This document shows, one piece after another, positions 15,376 to 23,902 of a stretch of DNA of 39,768 bases; within the stretch, counting starts at the first letter, position 1, and every line of letters starts with the position of its first letter. The notes under the pieces were generated by a model. It had not been told where the DNA came from. It searched no databases and saw nothing but the letters and a program-made list of their open reading frames with translations. The stretch covers positions 1 to 39,768 of the forward strand of contig CACZZL010000022.1 of the NCBI GenBank assembly GCA_902785605.1, given 5' to 3'. This stretch comes from an uncultured Bacteroidales bacterium (GTDB lineage: Bacteria > Bacteroidota > Bacteroidia > Bacteroidales > Paludibacteraceae). Position numbers and translations under genes: made by a program.

Positions 15376-17977
15376 CTTTGATAGCTTCTTCGAGTGCGGC
15401 GATGCGGGTTTCGGCATCGCTTTTCTTTTTGCGCTCGAGTTCTACGATCTCCGGTTTGGCGTTTGCTACGAAGCGTTCGTTGCTTAGTTTTGCCATGACA
15501 CCGCGGAGGAAACCTTGCTGGTGTTGCAGGTCGGCCTCGAGTTTCTTGAGTTCCTCTTCTACGTTGATGAACTGATCCATCGGGATGGCGAACTCGGTCG
15601 TGCCGACGATGAACTTAGAGCAGTTGCCGCTCACTTCACCGTTGACTACAACTTCAACATTGGCGAGTTTATCCACGAGTGCATTGAGAGCAATCGGCGA
15701 GATGAGCGTGAGGCGCTCCTTGACCGGGATGTTCTTCGACGCACGGATGGCACGGATCTCAGTGATGATCTTTTTGAGATTCTCGACCTCGGTGAGGATC
15801 TCAAGATCTTGAGATGTCGAGACTTCGAGTGTTGAGGTCATGATACTCTCGCCTTGTTTGCGCTCGTAGAGGTTCTGCCAGAGTTCCTCGGTGATGAACG
15901 GCATGAACGGGTGGAGTACACGGAGCAGACGGTCGAAGAACGCGAGGGTTGCTTCGTAAGTTGCGCGGTCAATCGGCTGTTGGTACCCCGGTTTGATCAT
16001 CTCCAGATACCAGCCGCTGAACTCATCGCAGTAGAGTTTGAAGATGGCCATGAGGGCTTCGGACAGACGGTATTTGCTGAACAGGTCGGCAATCTCGGCT
16101 TCTGTCTGTGCCAATTGAGCATTGAACCAATCGATGGCGTATTTGGAGGTCTCGGGTTGCGGGATGTCCGCTACTTCGAGTCCTTTGACCATACGGAAGC
16201 AGTTCCAGATCTTGTTGCAGAAGTTACGTCCTTGCTCGCAGAGCGAGTCATCGTAGAGAATGTCGTTGCCGGCAGGAGCAGAGAGGAGAATACCCATACG
16301 GACTCCGTCGGCGCCGTAGCGCTCAATGAGGTCGAGCGGGTCGGGTGAGTTACCGAGCGATTTGGACATCTTACGTCCGAGTTTATCGCGCACAATACCT
16401 GTGAAATAGACGTGCTTGAACGGCATTTTGCCTTGGTACTCATAGCCTGCCATGATCATACGTGCTACCCAGAAGAAGATGATATCCGGACCTGTTACGA
16501 GGTCAGCGGTGGGGTAGTAGTACTGGATCTCTTTGTTGTTCGGTTCTTCGATTCCGTTGAACAGCGAGATGGGCCAGAGCCAGGAACTGAACCAAGTGTC
16601 GAGTGCTCCTTCGTCTTGGACGTAATTGCCTTCGGGTGCCGTTTCAGAAACGATGATCTTGTCCTCCGGGTAGTTCTCGAGGCCGGTCTGAGCGAGCAAG
16701 TCGGCATCGTAGTACGCCGGGATACGGTGTCCCCACCAGAGTTGGCGTGAGATACACCAGTCTTTGATGTTCTCCAGCCAGTTACGGTAGGTGTTCTTGT
16801 ATTTGGCGGGATAGAAAACGATGTCGTCGTTCATGACAGGCGGCAGGGCGATGTCAGCGAAGTGCTGCATCTTGACGAACCATTGGAGCGACAAACGCGG
16901 CTCGATAGGTACGTTGGTACGCTCGGAGTAGCCGACTTTGTTGTCGTAGTCTTCGATCTTCTCCACGAGGTTGAGCGCCTTGAGGTCCTCGATGATGGCT
17001 TTGCGGCAATCGAAACGGTCCATGCCGTGGTACTTACGCACGTTGGCTTGGAGTTCGGGTTCGACGGTATCCATGTTGAGGTGCGCATCTGCGGTGAAGA
17101 TATCGATGGTACGCAGGTTGTATTTCTGTCCAAGGGCGTAGTCGTTCACGTCGTGTGCAGGGGTGACCTTGAGGCAACCGGTACCGAAGCCGATCTCAAC
17201 GTATCGGTCCTCGATGATGGGGATGACACGACCGACACCGGGGACGATGACATGTTTGCCTTTGAGCCATTGGTTCTTCTCCTCCTTGGGGTTGATGCAA
17301 ACGGCTATATCGCCGAAGATGGTCTCGGGACGAGTAGTAGCGACGATGGCGTACTTACCCGGCTCTTCCGCTACTTCGTAGCGTAAGTAGTAGAATTTGT
17401 TATGCTCGTCGTGGTAGATCACCTCCTCGTCGGAGAGAGCAGTCTGGCGCTCAGGGTCCCAGTTGACCATACGCAGGCCACGGTAGATGAGACCTTTGTT
17501 GTAGAGGTCGCAGAACACTTTGATGACGGCTTTGGAGCGCGTCTCGTCCATGGTGAAGGACGTACGGTCCCAATCGCAGGAACAACCCAGTTTGCGGAGC
17601 TGCTTGAGGATGATACCTCCGTGTTCGTCGGTCCAGTCCCATGCATGTTTGAGGAACTGCTCACGAGTCAGGTCAGACTTATTGATACCTTGCTCTTTGA
17701 GGCGCTTGATGACCTTGGCTTCGGTAGCGATAGAGGCATGGTCTGTTCCAGGCACCCAGCATGCATTCTTACCTTCGAGGCGTGCACGGCGAACGAGGAT
17801 ATCTTGGATGGTCTCGTTGAGCACGTGTCCCATGTGGAGAACACCCGTCACATTGGGCGGCGGAATGACAATGGTGAACGGCTCGCGACCGTCAGGTTCG
17901 GAATGAAATAACTTGTTGTCCAGCCAGTATTGGTACCAGCGGGCTTCAATGTCAGTAGGATTGTATTTAGAGTCCAT
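15362..17977 (-). CDS. valS: Valyl-tRNA synthetase
   Basis: This 871-aa class Ia enzyme has the HIGH signature as [15 protein letters not shown] (residues about 39-53) and KMSKS in [17 protein letters not shown]. The editing (CP1) domain is present ([28 protein letters not shown]), as are the anticodon-binding domain ([39 protein letters not shown]) and the C-terminal coiled coil (about 805-871). It charges tRNA-Val with valine and hydrolyses mischarged threonyl-tRNA. Its own promoter lies 62 bp upstream. The leader between holds an AATTAAA heptamer repeat. The first transcribed bases are shared with the tRNA-Val gene of this window. Confidence 0.98.
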   Translation of the reverse strand: MDSKYNPTDIEARWYQYWLDNKLFHSEPDGREPFTIVIPPPNVTGVLHMGHVLNETIQDILVRRARLEGKNACWVPGTDHASIATEAKVIKRLKEQGINKSDLTREQFLKHAWDWTDEHGGIILKQLRKLGCSCDWDRTSFTMDETRSKAVIKVFCDLYNKGLIYRGLRMVNWDPERQTALSDEEVIYHDEHNKFYYLRYEVAEEPGKYAIVATTRPETIFGDIAVCINPKEEKNQWLKGKHVIVPGVGRVIPIIEDRYVEIGFGTGCLKVTPAHDVNDYALGQKYNLRTIDIFTADAHLNMDTVEPELQANVRKYHGMDRFDCRKAIIEDLKALNLVEKIEDYDNKVGYSERTNVPIEPRLSLQWFVKMQHFADIALPPVMNDDIVFYPAKYKNTYRNWLENIKDWCISRQLWWGHRIPAYYDADLLAQTGLENYPEDKIIVSETAPEGNYVQDEGALDTWFSSWLWPISLFNGIEEPNNKEIQYYYPTADLVTGPDIIFFWVARMIMAGYEYQGKMPFKHVYFTGIVRDKLGRKMSKSLGNSPDPLDLIERYGADGVRMGILLSAPAGNDILYDDSLCEQGRNFCNKIWNCFRMVKGLEVADIPQPETSKYAIDWFNAQLAQTEAEIADLFSKYRLSEALMAIFKLYCDEFSGWYLEMIKPGYQQPIDRATYEATLAFFDRLLRVLHPFMPFITEELWQNLYERKQGESIMTSTLEVSTSQDLEILTEVENLKKIITEIRAIRASKNIPVKERLTLISPIALNALVDKLANVEVVVNGEVSGNCSKFIVGTTEFAIPMDQFINVEEELKKLEADLQHQQGFLRGVMAKLSNERFVANAKPEIVELERKKKSDAETRIAALEEAIKALKG

Positions 17978-17983
17978 ATGATG

Positions 17984-18018
17984 GAATTAAAAATTAAAAA
18001 TTACAAATTAAAAATTGC
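17984..18018. repeat. Heptamer repeat in the valS leader
   Basis: GAATTAA, AAATTAA, AAATTAC, AAATTAA, AAATTGC: five units immediately before the valS start. They are the same sequence class as at 36138-36172 upstream of engB. Confidence 0.9.
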
Positions 18019-18038
18019 GCTTTTTTCAAAAGCGGGTG

Positions 18039-18070
18039 CAAAGGTACTACTTTTTTCTGACATACGCAAG
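18039..18070 (-). promoter_or_regulatory. valS promoter
   Basis: Minus strand: CTTG (18067-18070), 20 nt, TACCTTTG (18039-18046). The 27 nt at 18022-18048 are identical to those at the tRNA-Val promoter (37860-37886). Confidence 0.8.
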
Positions 18071-18093
18071 TGCGCGCGCGTTTTTTTGCAATT

Positions 18094-19260
18094 TTATAGT
18101 TTGCTCAGTTCAATGCATGCCAGAATGAGCGGAGCGACCCCTTTGGGATCATCGGGACGAATCCGCTCGTGGACGTAGTAGTCGTAGGTGCCGTTGCGGT
18201 AGGGATTACCTCCTAAACCGGCCACGGCGCAGCAGTCGATGAGGGAGAGTGTGCCATCTTCGTTCTGGATGATCTTATGTGCCTTGAGTCCTTCCATGAC
18301 TTGGTAGGCTTCGGTCTTGTAGTGCTTGGGCAGCACGCCGAGTCGCACGCCTTTGGCCATGGCGAAGCAGTACATAGCAGAACAGGTGGATTCCAAGTAG
18401 TTACCTTCTTCTCCGGCGCGGTCAGGTACTTGGTACCACAGGTGGGTATCCTTGTCCTGCACGGTCATCAGCGCGTCCATGACGCGGTTGAGGATAGCGA
18501 CCAGTTCCGGTCGTTTGGGATGGTCTGCAGGCATTAGTTCGAGCACATCGCACAGCGCCATGACGTACCATCCTTCGGCTCGTCCCCATGTCTCGGGACT
18601 ACAACCTGTGATCGAATCGCTCCAACCCATTTGGCGACTTTCGTCCCATCCGTGATGGTTGAGCCCGTTGGCTTTGCGGGTGTGGCGGTCAACCACGAGG
18701 AACTGGTTGGCGATGTCGTCCCATGCCTCGGGTTCGGGTTTCCACGCCGCATAACGAGCGTAGAACGTGGTGCCGGTGAACAAGCCGTCCAGCCACATCT
18801 GGTGCTCATAGACCTGTTTGTGCCAGAAACCGCCTTCGGAAGTACGCGGTTGTTCACGCAGTTGGTCGCGCAGGGTCTCAATGGCCGTGAGGTATTGGGG
18901 GTGCGGCGCGATGTCGTTGAGGAGAATGAGGTAGTTACCGCCTTGGATACGATCCATGTTGTAGAGGCTCTTTTTGTAGGTTAGGATGGAGCCGTCCTCG
19001 TTGATGAACTGATCGGTGAATTGCAGCACGTGGTTGAGATAGAGCGTGTCGCCTGTGGCTTGGTACAGTTCCAAGAACGCCCGTGCCATGAGAGTAGGGG
19101 TGTACTCCCATTTGGGTTTGGCGGCTCCGTCACAGGTCCATAACTCGGGGTTATGGCTCATCTCACTCTTAGCAATGTCTTCTGCCAGAGGCAAGTAGGT
19201 GTTGTTGGTGCAGGCTGTCAGCGCGATAAGGCCTGCGAAGAAAAGGTTTCTGATATGCAT
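18094..19260 (-). CDS. GH88/GH105-type unsaturated glucuronyl/rhamnogalacturonyl hydrolase lipoprotein
   Basis: This 388-aa protein has a lipobox (LIALTAC, Cys17). The (alpha/alpha)6 barrel motifs of GH88/105 are present: MARAFLELYQATGDTLYL, the catalytic-Asp region KQVYEHQMWLDGLFTGT, NGLNHHGWDES, WGRAEGWYVMALCDVLEL, YLESTCSAMYCFAMAKGVR and CCAVAGLGG. These enzymes hydrate the double bond of unsaturated uronic acids left by polysaccharide lyases, so it probably acts on pectin- or glycosaminoglycan-derived oligosaccharides at the periplasm or surface. It is the third gene of CYTH - CotH - GH105, 6 bp after CotH. No Sus pair is beside it. Confidence 0.88.
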   Translation of the reverse strand: MHIRNLFFAGLIALTACTNNTYLPLAEDIAKSEMSHNPELWTCDGAAKPKWEYTPTLMARAFLELYQATGDTLYLNHVLQFTDQFINEDGSILTYKKSLYNMDRIQGGNYLILLNDIAPHPQYLTAIETLRDQLREQPRTSEGGFWHKQVYEHQMWLDGLFTGTTFYARYAAWKPEPEAWDDIANQFLVVDRHTRKANGLNHHGWDESRQMGWSDSITGCSPETWGRAEGWYVMALCDVLELMPADHPKRPELVAILNRVMDALMTVQDKDTHLWYQVPDRAGEEGNYLESTCSAMYCFAMAKGVRLGVLPKHYKTEAYQVMEGLKAHKIIQNEDGTLSLIDCCAVAGLGGNPYRNGTYDYYVHERIRPDDPKGVAPLILACIELSKL

Positions 19261-19266
19261 GGTTGC

Positions 19267-20640
19267 TTAGTGTATTTCTTGTCCTAAAATATTGTATTTC
19301 TTACCGTTGGATTCAATGACGATCTGTCCGTTGTGCAAGGTTTTGGTAACGGTTATCGGTGAACGGTTATCGGTGAACGGGGCTTCATTGTCCCATGTCG
19401 CGGGTTTGGTGCCTTCGCCCCATTGGCTGTAGAGCCATTGGATACGCCAATCGTAGCGCCAAAGGAAATCGTTTAGTTTGCCGCTCATATTGCTGTTGTC
19501 ATTGTATCCCTGTGTGTTACGCCATACGTCCGCATCTCGTGCAGCAGCGGTTGAGATGGTTGCCGCGAAGTCAGATATTTGGGTCCGCACTTCCTCTTTC
19601 TGCGTATGGTAGTATATCCACCATTGTTCTCGGAGTGCCTGTTGGAACACGGGCCATTGTGCCAGTTGTCCAATCCAGTACTGCGCAAAAGTCGGATTGT
19701 TGTATATCCATGTCTCCTGATGGCGGTTGTACGCATTGCCGAAGTCCCACACGGGTCCGAATTTCCACGGGTCGGTGACACCGAGGCTGTCGCGGTCTTT
19801 GTACAGGAAACAACTGCCGTGATACGATTCGCAATCCTCCATGATCTCCTGCACGAGGTAGTATCGGGCTGCTTCGTGGATATCGAGCCGTTGTATGAGC
19901 TCGTTTTCGGAAGAACCGTACAAAGCGTTGTTGAGACTATAAATCTGATTTTCTATGTATTGGCGTTGTTGTGAAGAGAGTGATTCGGGCTCTTTGAGCG
20001 AGACCATGACGTGCTGCCCGTTGCCTTCCTGAAAGGTGATATTGTTCTCCGACGGGTAGTTGTCTATCTCTACGAGCCAGCCACCGGAGATCGAATCGCG
20101 GTGTGTCTCGTTGTCCGCTTGCTCGTGTATGTGCACGCGATGAGACGCTATGCGCACGTGTTCTGTAAGGAAATAGAGTCCCATGTATTGGCCGTTGAGC
20201 ACGAGTTCGACGGGGCGTGTGCGAGGTGTCCAACGCAGCCCGAGCGCTTTGCTGATGAAGAAACCTGCCGGCATCTTGAGGAAACCGAGATAATCGTCTG
20301 TATTGGCCATCAGACACCAGTGTCGGTTATTGGGCATGCCCAACACTTTGTGTTTGGTGTCGAACTTGATCTTGTACGGTTTCTTGTCAAAGCCGTTCCA
20401 AGTCCAGTTACCGCGTCCTTTGATGGTGCCGGGAATGGGTGCTTGTGCAGAGCCAAGCGGGTGATAATCAGGGATAACCGAATCGATATAGAGCGTCATG
20501 GGCACTTGTGTCTCGGTATCGTTGACGGCCTGTTTGTTCTGGGTGTTGATATAGACGACGGGTAAGGTGCGGGTAGGGTTGACCGCTCCCAGAGTGATGG
20601 CTGAAAGCAATGTGCACAGTATAAAAAAGAATCTTTTCAT
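19267..20640 (-). CDS. CotH-kinase family secreted protein
   Basis: This 457-aa protein is started at ATG 20640 (MKRFFFILCTLLSAITLGAV, signal peptide); the frame two codons longer would need GTG. CotH-family blocks are GTIKGRGNWTWNGFDKKPYKIK, HWCLMANTDDYLGFLKM, VELVLNGQYMGLYFLTEHVR, YYLVQEIMEDCES and GPVWDFGNAYNRH, which correspond to the atypical protein-kinase core of CotH. The last 25 residues (NGQIVIESNGKKYNILGQEI) form the Bacteroidales Y-x-x-x-G-Q type tail, a probable surface-sorting or secretion signal. A heptamer repeat encodes the linker (about 421-432) between the kinase-like domain and the tail. It lies 15 bp after the CYTH gene. Confidence 0.85.
   Translation of the reverse strand: MKRFFFILCTLLSAITLGAVNPTRTLPVVYINTQNKQAVNDTETQVPMTLYIDSVIPDYHPLGSAQAPIPGTIKGRGNWTWNGFDKKPYKIKFDTKHKVLGMPNNRHWCLMANTDDYLGFLKMPAGFFISKALGLRWTPRTRPVELVLNGQYMGLYFLTEHVRIASHRVHIHEQADNETHRDSISGGWLVEIDNYPSENNITFQEGNGQHVMVSLKEPESLSSQQRQYIENQIYSLNNALYGSSENELIQRLDIHEAARYYLVQEIMEDCESYHGSCFLYKDRDSLGVTDPWKFGPVWDFGNAYNRHQETWIYNNPTFAQYWIGQLAQWPVFQQALREQWWIYYHTQKEEVRTQISDFAATISTAAARDADVWRNTQGYNDNSNMSGKLNDFLWRYDWRIQWLYSQWGEGTKPATWDNEAPFTDNRSPITVTKTLHNGQIVIESNGKKYNILGQEIH
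19345..19379. repeat. Heptamer repeat in the CotH linker
   Basis: GGTAACG, GTTATCG, GTGAACG, GTTATCG, GTGAACG: five units, with the last four forming a perfect 14-nt duplication. They encode the join between the catalytic domain and the C-terminal tail. Confidence 0.9.
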
Positions 20641-20655
20641 GAACACTTTTGATTC

Positions 20656-21108
20656 TCACATGTTGGCATTGTAGTACTGCGGTTGGCCGGTTACTTCTTC
20701 TCCGAGCCATTCGGGACGGTCGAAGGTCTCGTGCTCATCTCCGAGTTCCAGTTCGGCGAGTACCAGCCCGTCCAAGCGACCGTGGAACACGTCCACTTCC
20801 CATTTTCGATCGTTGTTTGTCGGGATGATATACCGTGTCTTGGAGATGGCGCCGGGCAGGCAGATCTGCATCAGTTCGCGTGCGTCGGCCAGGTCTATCT
20901 CCCGCTCCCATTCGAACTTAGCGAGTCCTTCACGCAGGCGCGACGACTTGATGGTAAGGAATGCGCGCGTATCACGAATGCGCACGCGAATGGTCTTGCC
21001 CGGCTCTTTGCACAGATAGCCTTGCATAATTTCGTAATGAGTGGTTGCTTGTGCCATGAAGGCATCAGAGCGAACGAGAAACTTACGTTCTATTTCGGTG
21101 TTGTTCAT
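20656..21108 (-). CDS. CYTH-domain protein (triphosphatase family)
   Basis: This 150-aa protein begins MNNTEIERKFLV, the ExExK signature of the CYTH superfamily. It continues with the basic and acidic tunnel strands: GYLCKEPGKTIRVRIRDTRA, FLTIKSS, KFEWEREI, KTRYIIP, KWEVDVFHG and LVLAELELGDE. Bacterial single-domain CYTH proteins hydrolyse tripolyphosphate or related triphosphates with Mg2+. Length is typical. It has its own consensus promoter and probably leads transcription of the CotH and GH105 genes behind it, a pairing with no obvious functional logic. Confidence 0.9.
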   Translation of the reverse strand: MNNTEIERKFLVRSDAFMAQATTHYEIMQGYLCKEPGKTIRVRIRDTRAFLTIKSSRLREGLAKFEWEREIDLADARELMQICLPGAISKTRYIIPTNNDRKWEVDVFHGRLDGLVLAELELGDEHETFDRPEWLGEEVTGQPQYYNANM

Positions 21109-21130
21109 CGCGTGATTCTATTTGACGGCA

Positions 21131-21162
21131 CAAAATTACAAAAAAAAATCCATATATCCAAA
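21131..21162 (-). promoter_or_regulatory. Promoter of the CYTH-CotH-GH105 operon
   Basis: Minus strand: TTTG (21159-21162), 20 nt, TAATTTTG (21131-21138). Confidence 0.85.
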
Positions 21163-21177
21163 TAAAGCGACAATTTA

Positions 21178-21209
21178 TTTGTGTATATCAAAAAATTTGT
21201 GTACCTTTG
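21178..21209 (+). promoter_or_regulatory. Promoter of the sugar permease operon
   Basis: TTTG (21178-21181), 20 nt, TACCTTTG (21202-21209). It is back to back with the CYTH promoter. Confidence 0.85.
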
Positions 21210-21245
21210 CACGCAAAACCGAAAAAATAGTAAAATTTATATATC

Positions 21246-22505
21246 ATGAGCGCAAAACAAAAAACTTCGCTTACAGTGATCACGATCATTGCAATGATGT
21301 TTCTGTATGCAATGATTGCTTTCGTAACTAACCTCGCAGCTCCGGTCGGTAAGATCTGGGAGCAGACGTTTGAAGGCAGTGCCCATGCCGGAATTTTGGG
21401 TATGTTGGGTAACTTCTGTAATTTCCTTGCGTACCTGATTATGGGTATTCCTGCCGGTAATTTCTTGGCTAAGTTCGGTTACAAGAAAACGGCGCTGACG
21501 GCTATCCTGCTGGGCTTTGCCGGTATCAGCATTCAATGGGTCAGCGGCTACACGGACAATTTCTATGTGTATCTGTTAGGTGCCCTGTTTGGCGGTTTCT
21601 GCGTATGTATGTTGAATACGGTGGTGAACCCGATGCTTAACCTCTTAGGCGGCGGAGGTAACCGAGGTAACCAGTTGAACATGATCGGCGGTACGCTCAA
21701 CTCCCTTTCGGGTTCGTTGACTCCGATGCTGGTTGGTGCGTTGGTAGGCGAATCGCTCAAGGGTAAAGAGATCGATGATGTGAACATCGTGCTTTATATC
21801 GCGATGGCCGTGTTTGCAGTTATCTTCCTGATTATTCTGTTCACTCCGTTGGCAGAGCCGGCAGGAGCCGGTGAGAAAGTGACGTACGAACGCAGTCCGT
21901 GGGCTTTCCGTCACCTGACCTTGGGTGTGATTGCTATTTTCTTCTACGTAGGTGTGGAGGTAGGTATTCCGGCTTCGCTCATCTCGTATCTGGAGAAGGG
22001 CGGTTATGCAGGTTATGACGACGCGACGTTCATTGCCGGTTTGTACTGGCTGTTGATGCTTGTGGGCCGTACGATTGGTTCGTTCATTGGCGGTAAGGTA
22101 AGCAGCCGAACGATGGTTGTTTGTGTGTCCTGTGTAGCGATTGCTCTCATGGCCTCGGCTATGCTGTTAGGCAACACGGTACAAGTAATGATGCCGACTA
22201 ACTGGAAGTTCGTCATGGAGGCTATGCCTATCGCCGCGCTGTTGATTATGCTTTGCGGTCTGTGCACGTCTGTCATGTGGACCTGTATCTTCAATATGGC
22301 GACCGAAGGACTCGGTAAGTACACAGCCAAGGCTTCGGGTATATTTATGATGATGGTAGTCGGCGGCGGTATTGTTCCGCTGGCACAGAGTGCGTTCACG
22401 AACCATTTGCTCGGTTATATTGTGCCGATCATCGGTGTTGCTTATATCCTCTTCTACGCGCTGGTTGGAAGTAAGAACGTGAACAAAGATATCAAGGTAG
22501 ATTAA
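21246..22505 (+). CDS. MFS transporter, FucP/GluP sugar-proton symporter type
   Basis: This 419-aa protein has about twelve membrane helices, among them TVITIIAMMFLYAMIAFVTN, LGNFCNFLAYLIMGIPAGNF, YVYLLGALFGGFCVCMLNTV, LYIAMAVFAVIFLIILFTPL and TLGVIAIFFYVGVEVGIPAS. FYVGVEVGIPASLISYL, YWLLMLVGRTIGSFIGGKVS and the NTVVNPMLNLLGGGGN block fit the fucose/glucose/galactose permease group common in Bacteroidota. Substrate specificity cannot be settled. The adjacent gene (12 bp downstream) encodes an outer-membrane protein, suggesting joint expression. The consensus promoter is 37 bp upstream of the ATG. Confidence 0.85.
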   Translation: MSAKQKTSLTVITIIAMMFLYAMIAFVTNLAAPVGKIWEQTFEGSAHAGILGMLGNFCNFLAYLIMGIPAGNFLAKFGYKKTALTAILLGFAGISIQWVSGYTDNFYVYLLGALFGGFCVCMLNTVVNPMLNLLGGGGNRGNQLNMIGGTLNSLSGSLTPMLVGALVGESLKGKEIDDVNIVLYIAMAVFAVIFLIILFTPLAEPAGAGEKVTYERSPWAFRHLTLGVIAIFFYVGVEVGIPASLISYLEKGGYAGYDDATFIAGLYWLLMLVGRTIGSFIGGKVSSRTMVVCVSCVAIALMASAMLLGNTVQVMMPTNWKFVMEAMPIAALLIMLCGLCTSVMWTCIFNMATEGLGKYTAKASGIFMMMVVGGGIVPLAQSAFTNHLLGYIVPIIGVAYILFYALVGSKNVNKDIKVD

Positions 22506-22517
22506 AAGAAGGGGATT

Positions 22518-23342
22518 ATGAAACAGAAAATTTGGCTAGTCGCTTTGTTGGTATTCTGTGCCGGTTCGTTGATGGCGCAGGACCCGATATCGGAAGGCGT
22601 GATGGGTGTAGCGACGGTAGCCGGAGAGACGCGTACGGTGGCGGACAGTGTGTCGGTGGAAGTGCCGGTACCGGAGATACCGCTGTGGAAGCAGAAGTTG
22701 TACTACGGTTATAACTTCGACATCTATTTCCACCATGACTCGAAGACGGATAAGAAGGAGAACGGATGGTCGATAGCGCTCACACCGGAGATAGGATGGA
22801 AGTTGAAGGAACGGGTGTATCTGGGTTTGCGCGTCGGAGGTTCGTTTTCGGATACATACACGACGACGAACTACCTCAAGGATGACGGTACGAAATACGA
22901 GGAGAGTATTCGTGTAATGCACGGATCGTGGGAAGCGGCGCCATATGTGCGGTATCGGATGAAGACGCTGTTTGATGACAGAGTGGGAATATGGTTAGAA
23001 GCCCATTTGTATGCGGGGATGGCGTTTCCCCGTGTGAAGGACGGAATAACGAAGGGTACGGATTATGAAGGTTTGCGTCACAGTGTGACGTACGGATGTC
23101 AGGTGTCTCCGGTGATCACGTATCAGTTTAATCGTAAGAGCACGTTTCAGATCTTCTTCTCGATTATGAGTTTCGGATATAGTGGTACGACGCGTTTCTA
23201 TGAGGATGCGGTGACCGGTGACAGGCATAATGAGTACAGCAACGATGTGATTATCTTCTCGGGCAAACTCAAGAACCTGCTGGCGAACCAGTTCACTCCG
23301 GGATTGTACGGCTTGAAGTTCGGTGTACAAAAGACTTTTTAA
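22518..23342 (+). CDS. Outer-membrane beta-barrel protein of unknown function
   Basis: This 274-aa protein has a signal peptide (MKQKIWLVALLVFCAGSLMA, cleavage before QDP). The rest has alternating amphipathic strands rich in Tyr/Phe/Trp and Gly: KLYYGYNFDIYFHH, WSIALTPEIGWKLKERVYLG, SWEAAPYVRYRMKT, WLEAHLYAGMAF, CQVSPVITYQFNRK and FQIFFSIMSFGYSG. It ends in a short strand finishing with Phe (LYGLKFGVQKTF), the usual sign of a BAM-inserted barrel. Ten or so strands would fit an OmpW/OmpX-size barrel. No family is recognised with confidence. It is in an operon with the sugar permease. Confidence 0.7.
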   Translation: MKQKIWLVALLVFCAGSLMAQDPISEGVMGVATVAGETRTVADSVSVEVPVPEIPLWKQKLYYGYNFDIYFHHDSKTDKKENGWSIALTPEIGWKLKERVYLGLRVGGSFSDTYTTTNYLKDDGTKYEESIRVMHGSWEAAPYVRYRMKTLFDDRVGIWLEAHLYAGMAFPRVKDGITKGTDYEGLRHSVTYGCQVSPVITYQFNRKSTFQIFFSIMSFGYSGTTRFYEDAVTGDRHNEYSNDVIIFSGKLKNLLANQFTPGLYGLKFGVQKTF

Positions 23343-23357
23343 AGGTGGGATTCGAAA

Positions 23358-23437
23358 ATTGCCATAGGCAATAATCGTTCGAACGAAGTGAGATAAGAAC
23401 TCCCGACCGTGGAGGTGAGAAGGCTCCCTGCCTTCTC
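23358..23437. repeat. Cluster of short palindromes downstream of tRNA-Ser
   Basis: ATTGCC-ATA-GGCAAT (23358-23372), the perfect 12-nt palindrome TCGTTCGAACGA (23375-23386) and GAGAAGG-CTCCCTG-CCTTCTC (23417-23437) follow each other in 80 nt. The first has the same stem-3-stem form as the palindrome array at 29.1 kb. Confidence 0.7.
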
Positions 23438-23444
23438 AAAAAGA

Positions 23445-23481
23445 ATTAGGGACACCCTTGTGGATGTCCCTAATCTTTTTT
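23445..23481. terminator. Bidirectional Rho-independent terminator
   Basis: ATTAGGGACA (23445-23454) pairs with TGTCCCTAAT (23465-23474). CTTTTTT follows on the plus strand and TTCTTTTT on the minus strand. It can end the permease/OMP operon and the tRNA-Ser transcript. Confidence 0.85.
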
Positions 23482-23482
23482 G

Positions 23483-23569
<87 letters not shown>

Positions 23570-23615
23570 CCGGGTTTATAACCTAAATTCGAATGCTTTC
23601 CATCGAAAGCGGCTG

Positions 23616-23647
23616 CAAAGGTACTGCTTTTTTTTGATATGACCAAA
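23616..23647 (-). promoter_or_regulatory. tRNA-Ser promoter
   Basis: Minus strand: TTTG (23644-23647), 20 nt, TACCTTTG (23616-23623). It is part of a block of about 50 nt nearly identical to the tRNA-Val promoter region. Confidence 0.85.
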
Positions 23648-23731
23648 TATTTTGGCAAAAAAATGATGCAGAACCTTATTTTTTTTATTTTGGAGCCCCA
23701 AACGGAAGGAAAAGTGCGTTCCCTACGACAT

Positions 23732-23760
23732 AAAAAAAAGCAGGTTGTCTCACGACAACC
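23732..23760 (-). terminator. Terminator of the candidate small RNA
   Basis: Stem GGTTGTC (23743-23749 on the plus strand) with GACAACC (23754-23760), loop TCAC. On the minus strand it is followed by T8 (complement of 23732-23739). Confidence 0.85.
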
Positions 23761-23803
23761 CAATCTTTTCATTTAACCTTAAATCTAATACCATGAAAAA
23801 CAC
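23732..23803 (-). ncRNA. Candidate small RNA of about 72 nt
   Basis: A consensus minus-strand promoter (23808-23839) is followed only about 45-60 nt later by a strong terminator (GGTTGTC-GTGA-GACAACC, then GC and eight T). The intervening sequence has no meaningful frame on the minus strand. Together these define a short independent transcript between tRNA-Ser and the usp-like gene. Its 5' end (about 23801-23805) and 3' end (about 23732) are estimates. The target and identity are unknown. The plus-strand micro-frame at 23793-23834 has no promoter of its own. Confidence 0.6.
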
Positions 23804-23807
23804 GATG

Positions 23808-23839
23808 CAAAAGTACTGCTTTTTGGCCATATGACCAAA
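23808..23839 (-). promoter_or_regulatory. Promoter of the candidate small RNA
   Basis: Minus strand: TTTG (23836-23839), 20 nt, TACTTTTG (23808-23815). It closely resembles the two tRNA promoters of this window. Confidence 0.8.
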
Positions 23840-23902
23840 TATTTTTGCAAAAAAGTGTTAAATTTCTAAAAAATGTAAATTTTGGTTTGCAAAATGTCAG
23901 CA

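Noticed and set aside
23793-23834. 14-codon plus-strand micro-frame (MKNTMQKYCFLAI)
   Set aside because: It looks like a leader peptide, but the promoter and terminator around it point to the minus strand and no plus-strand gene follows.
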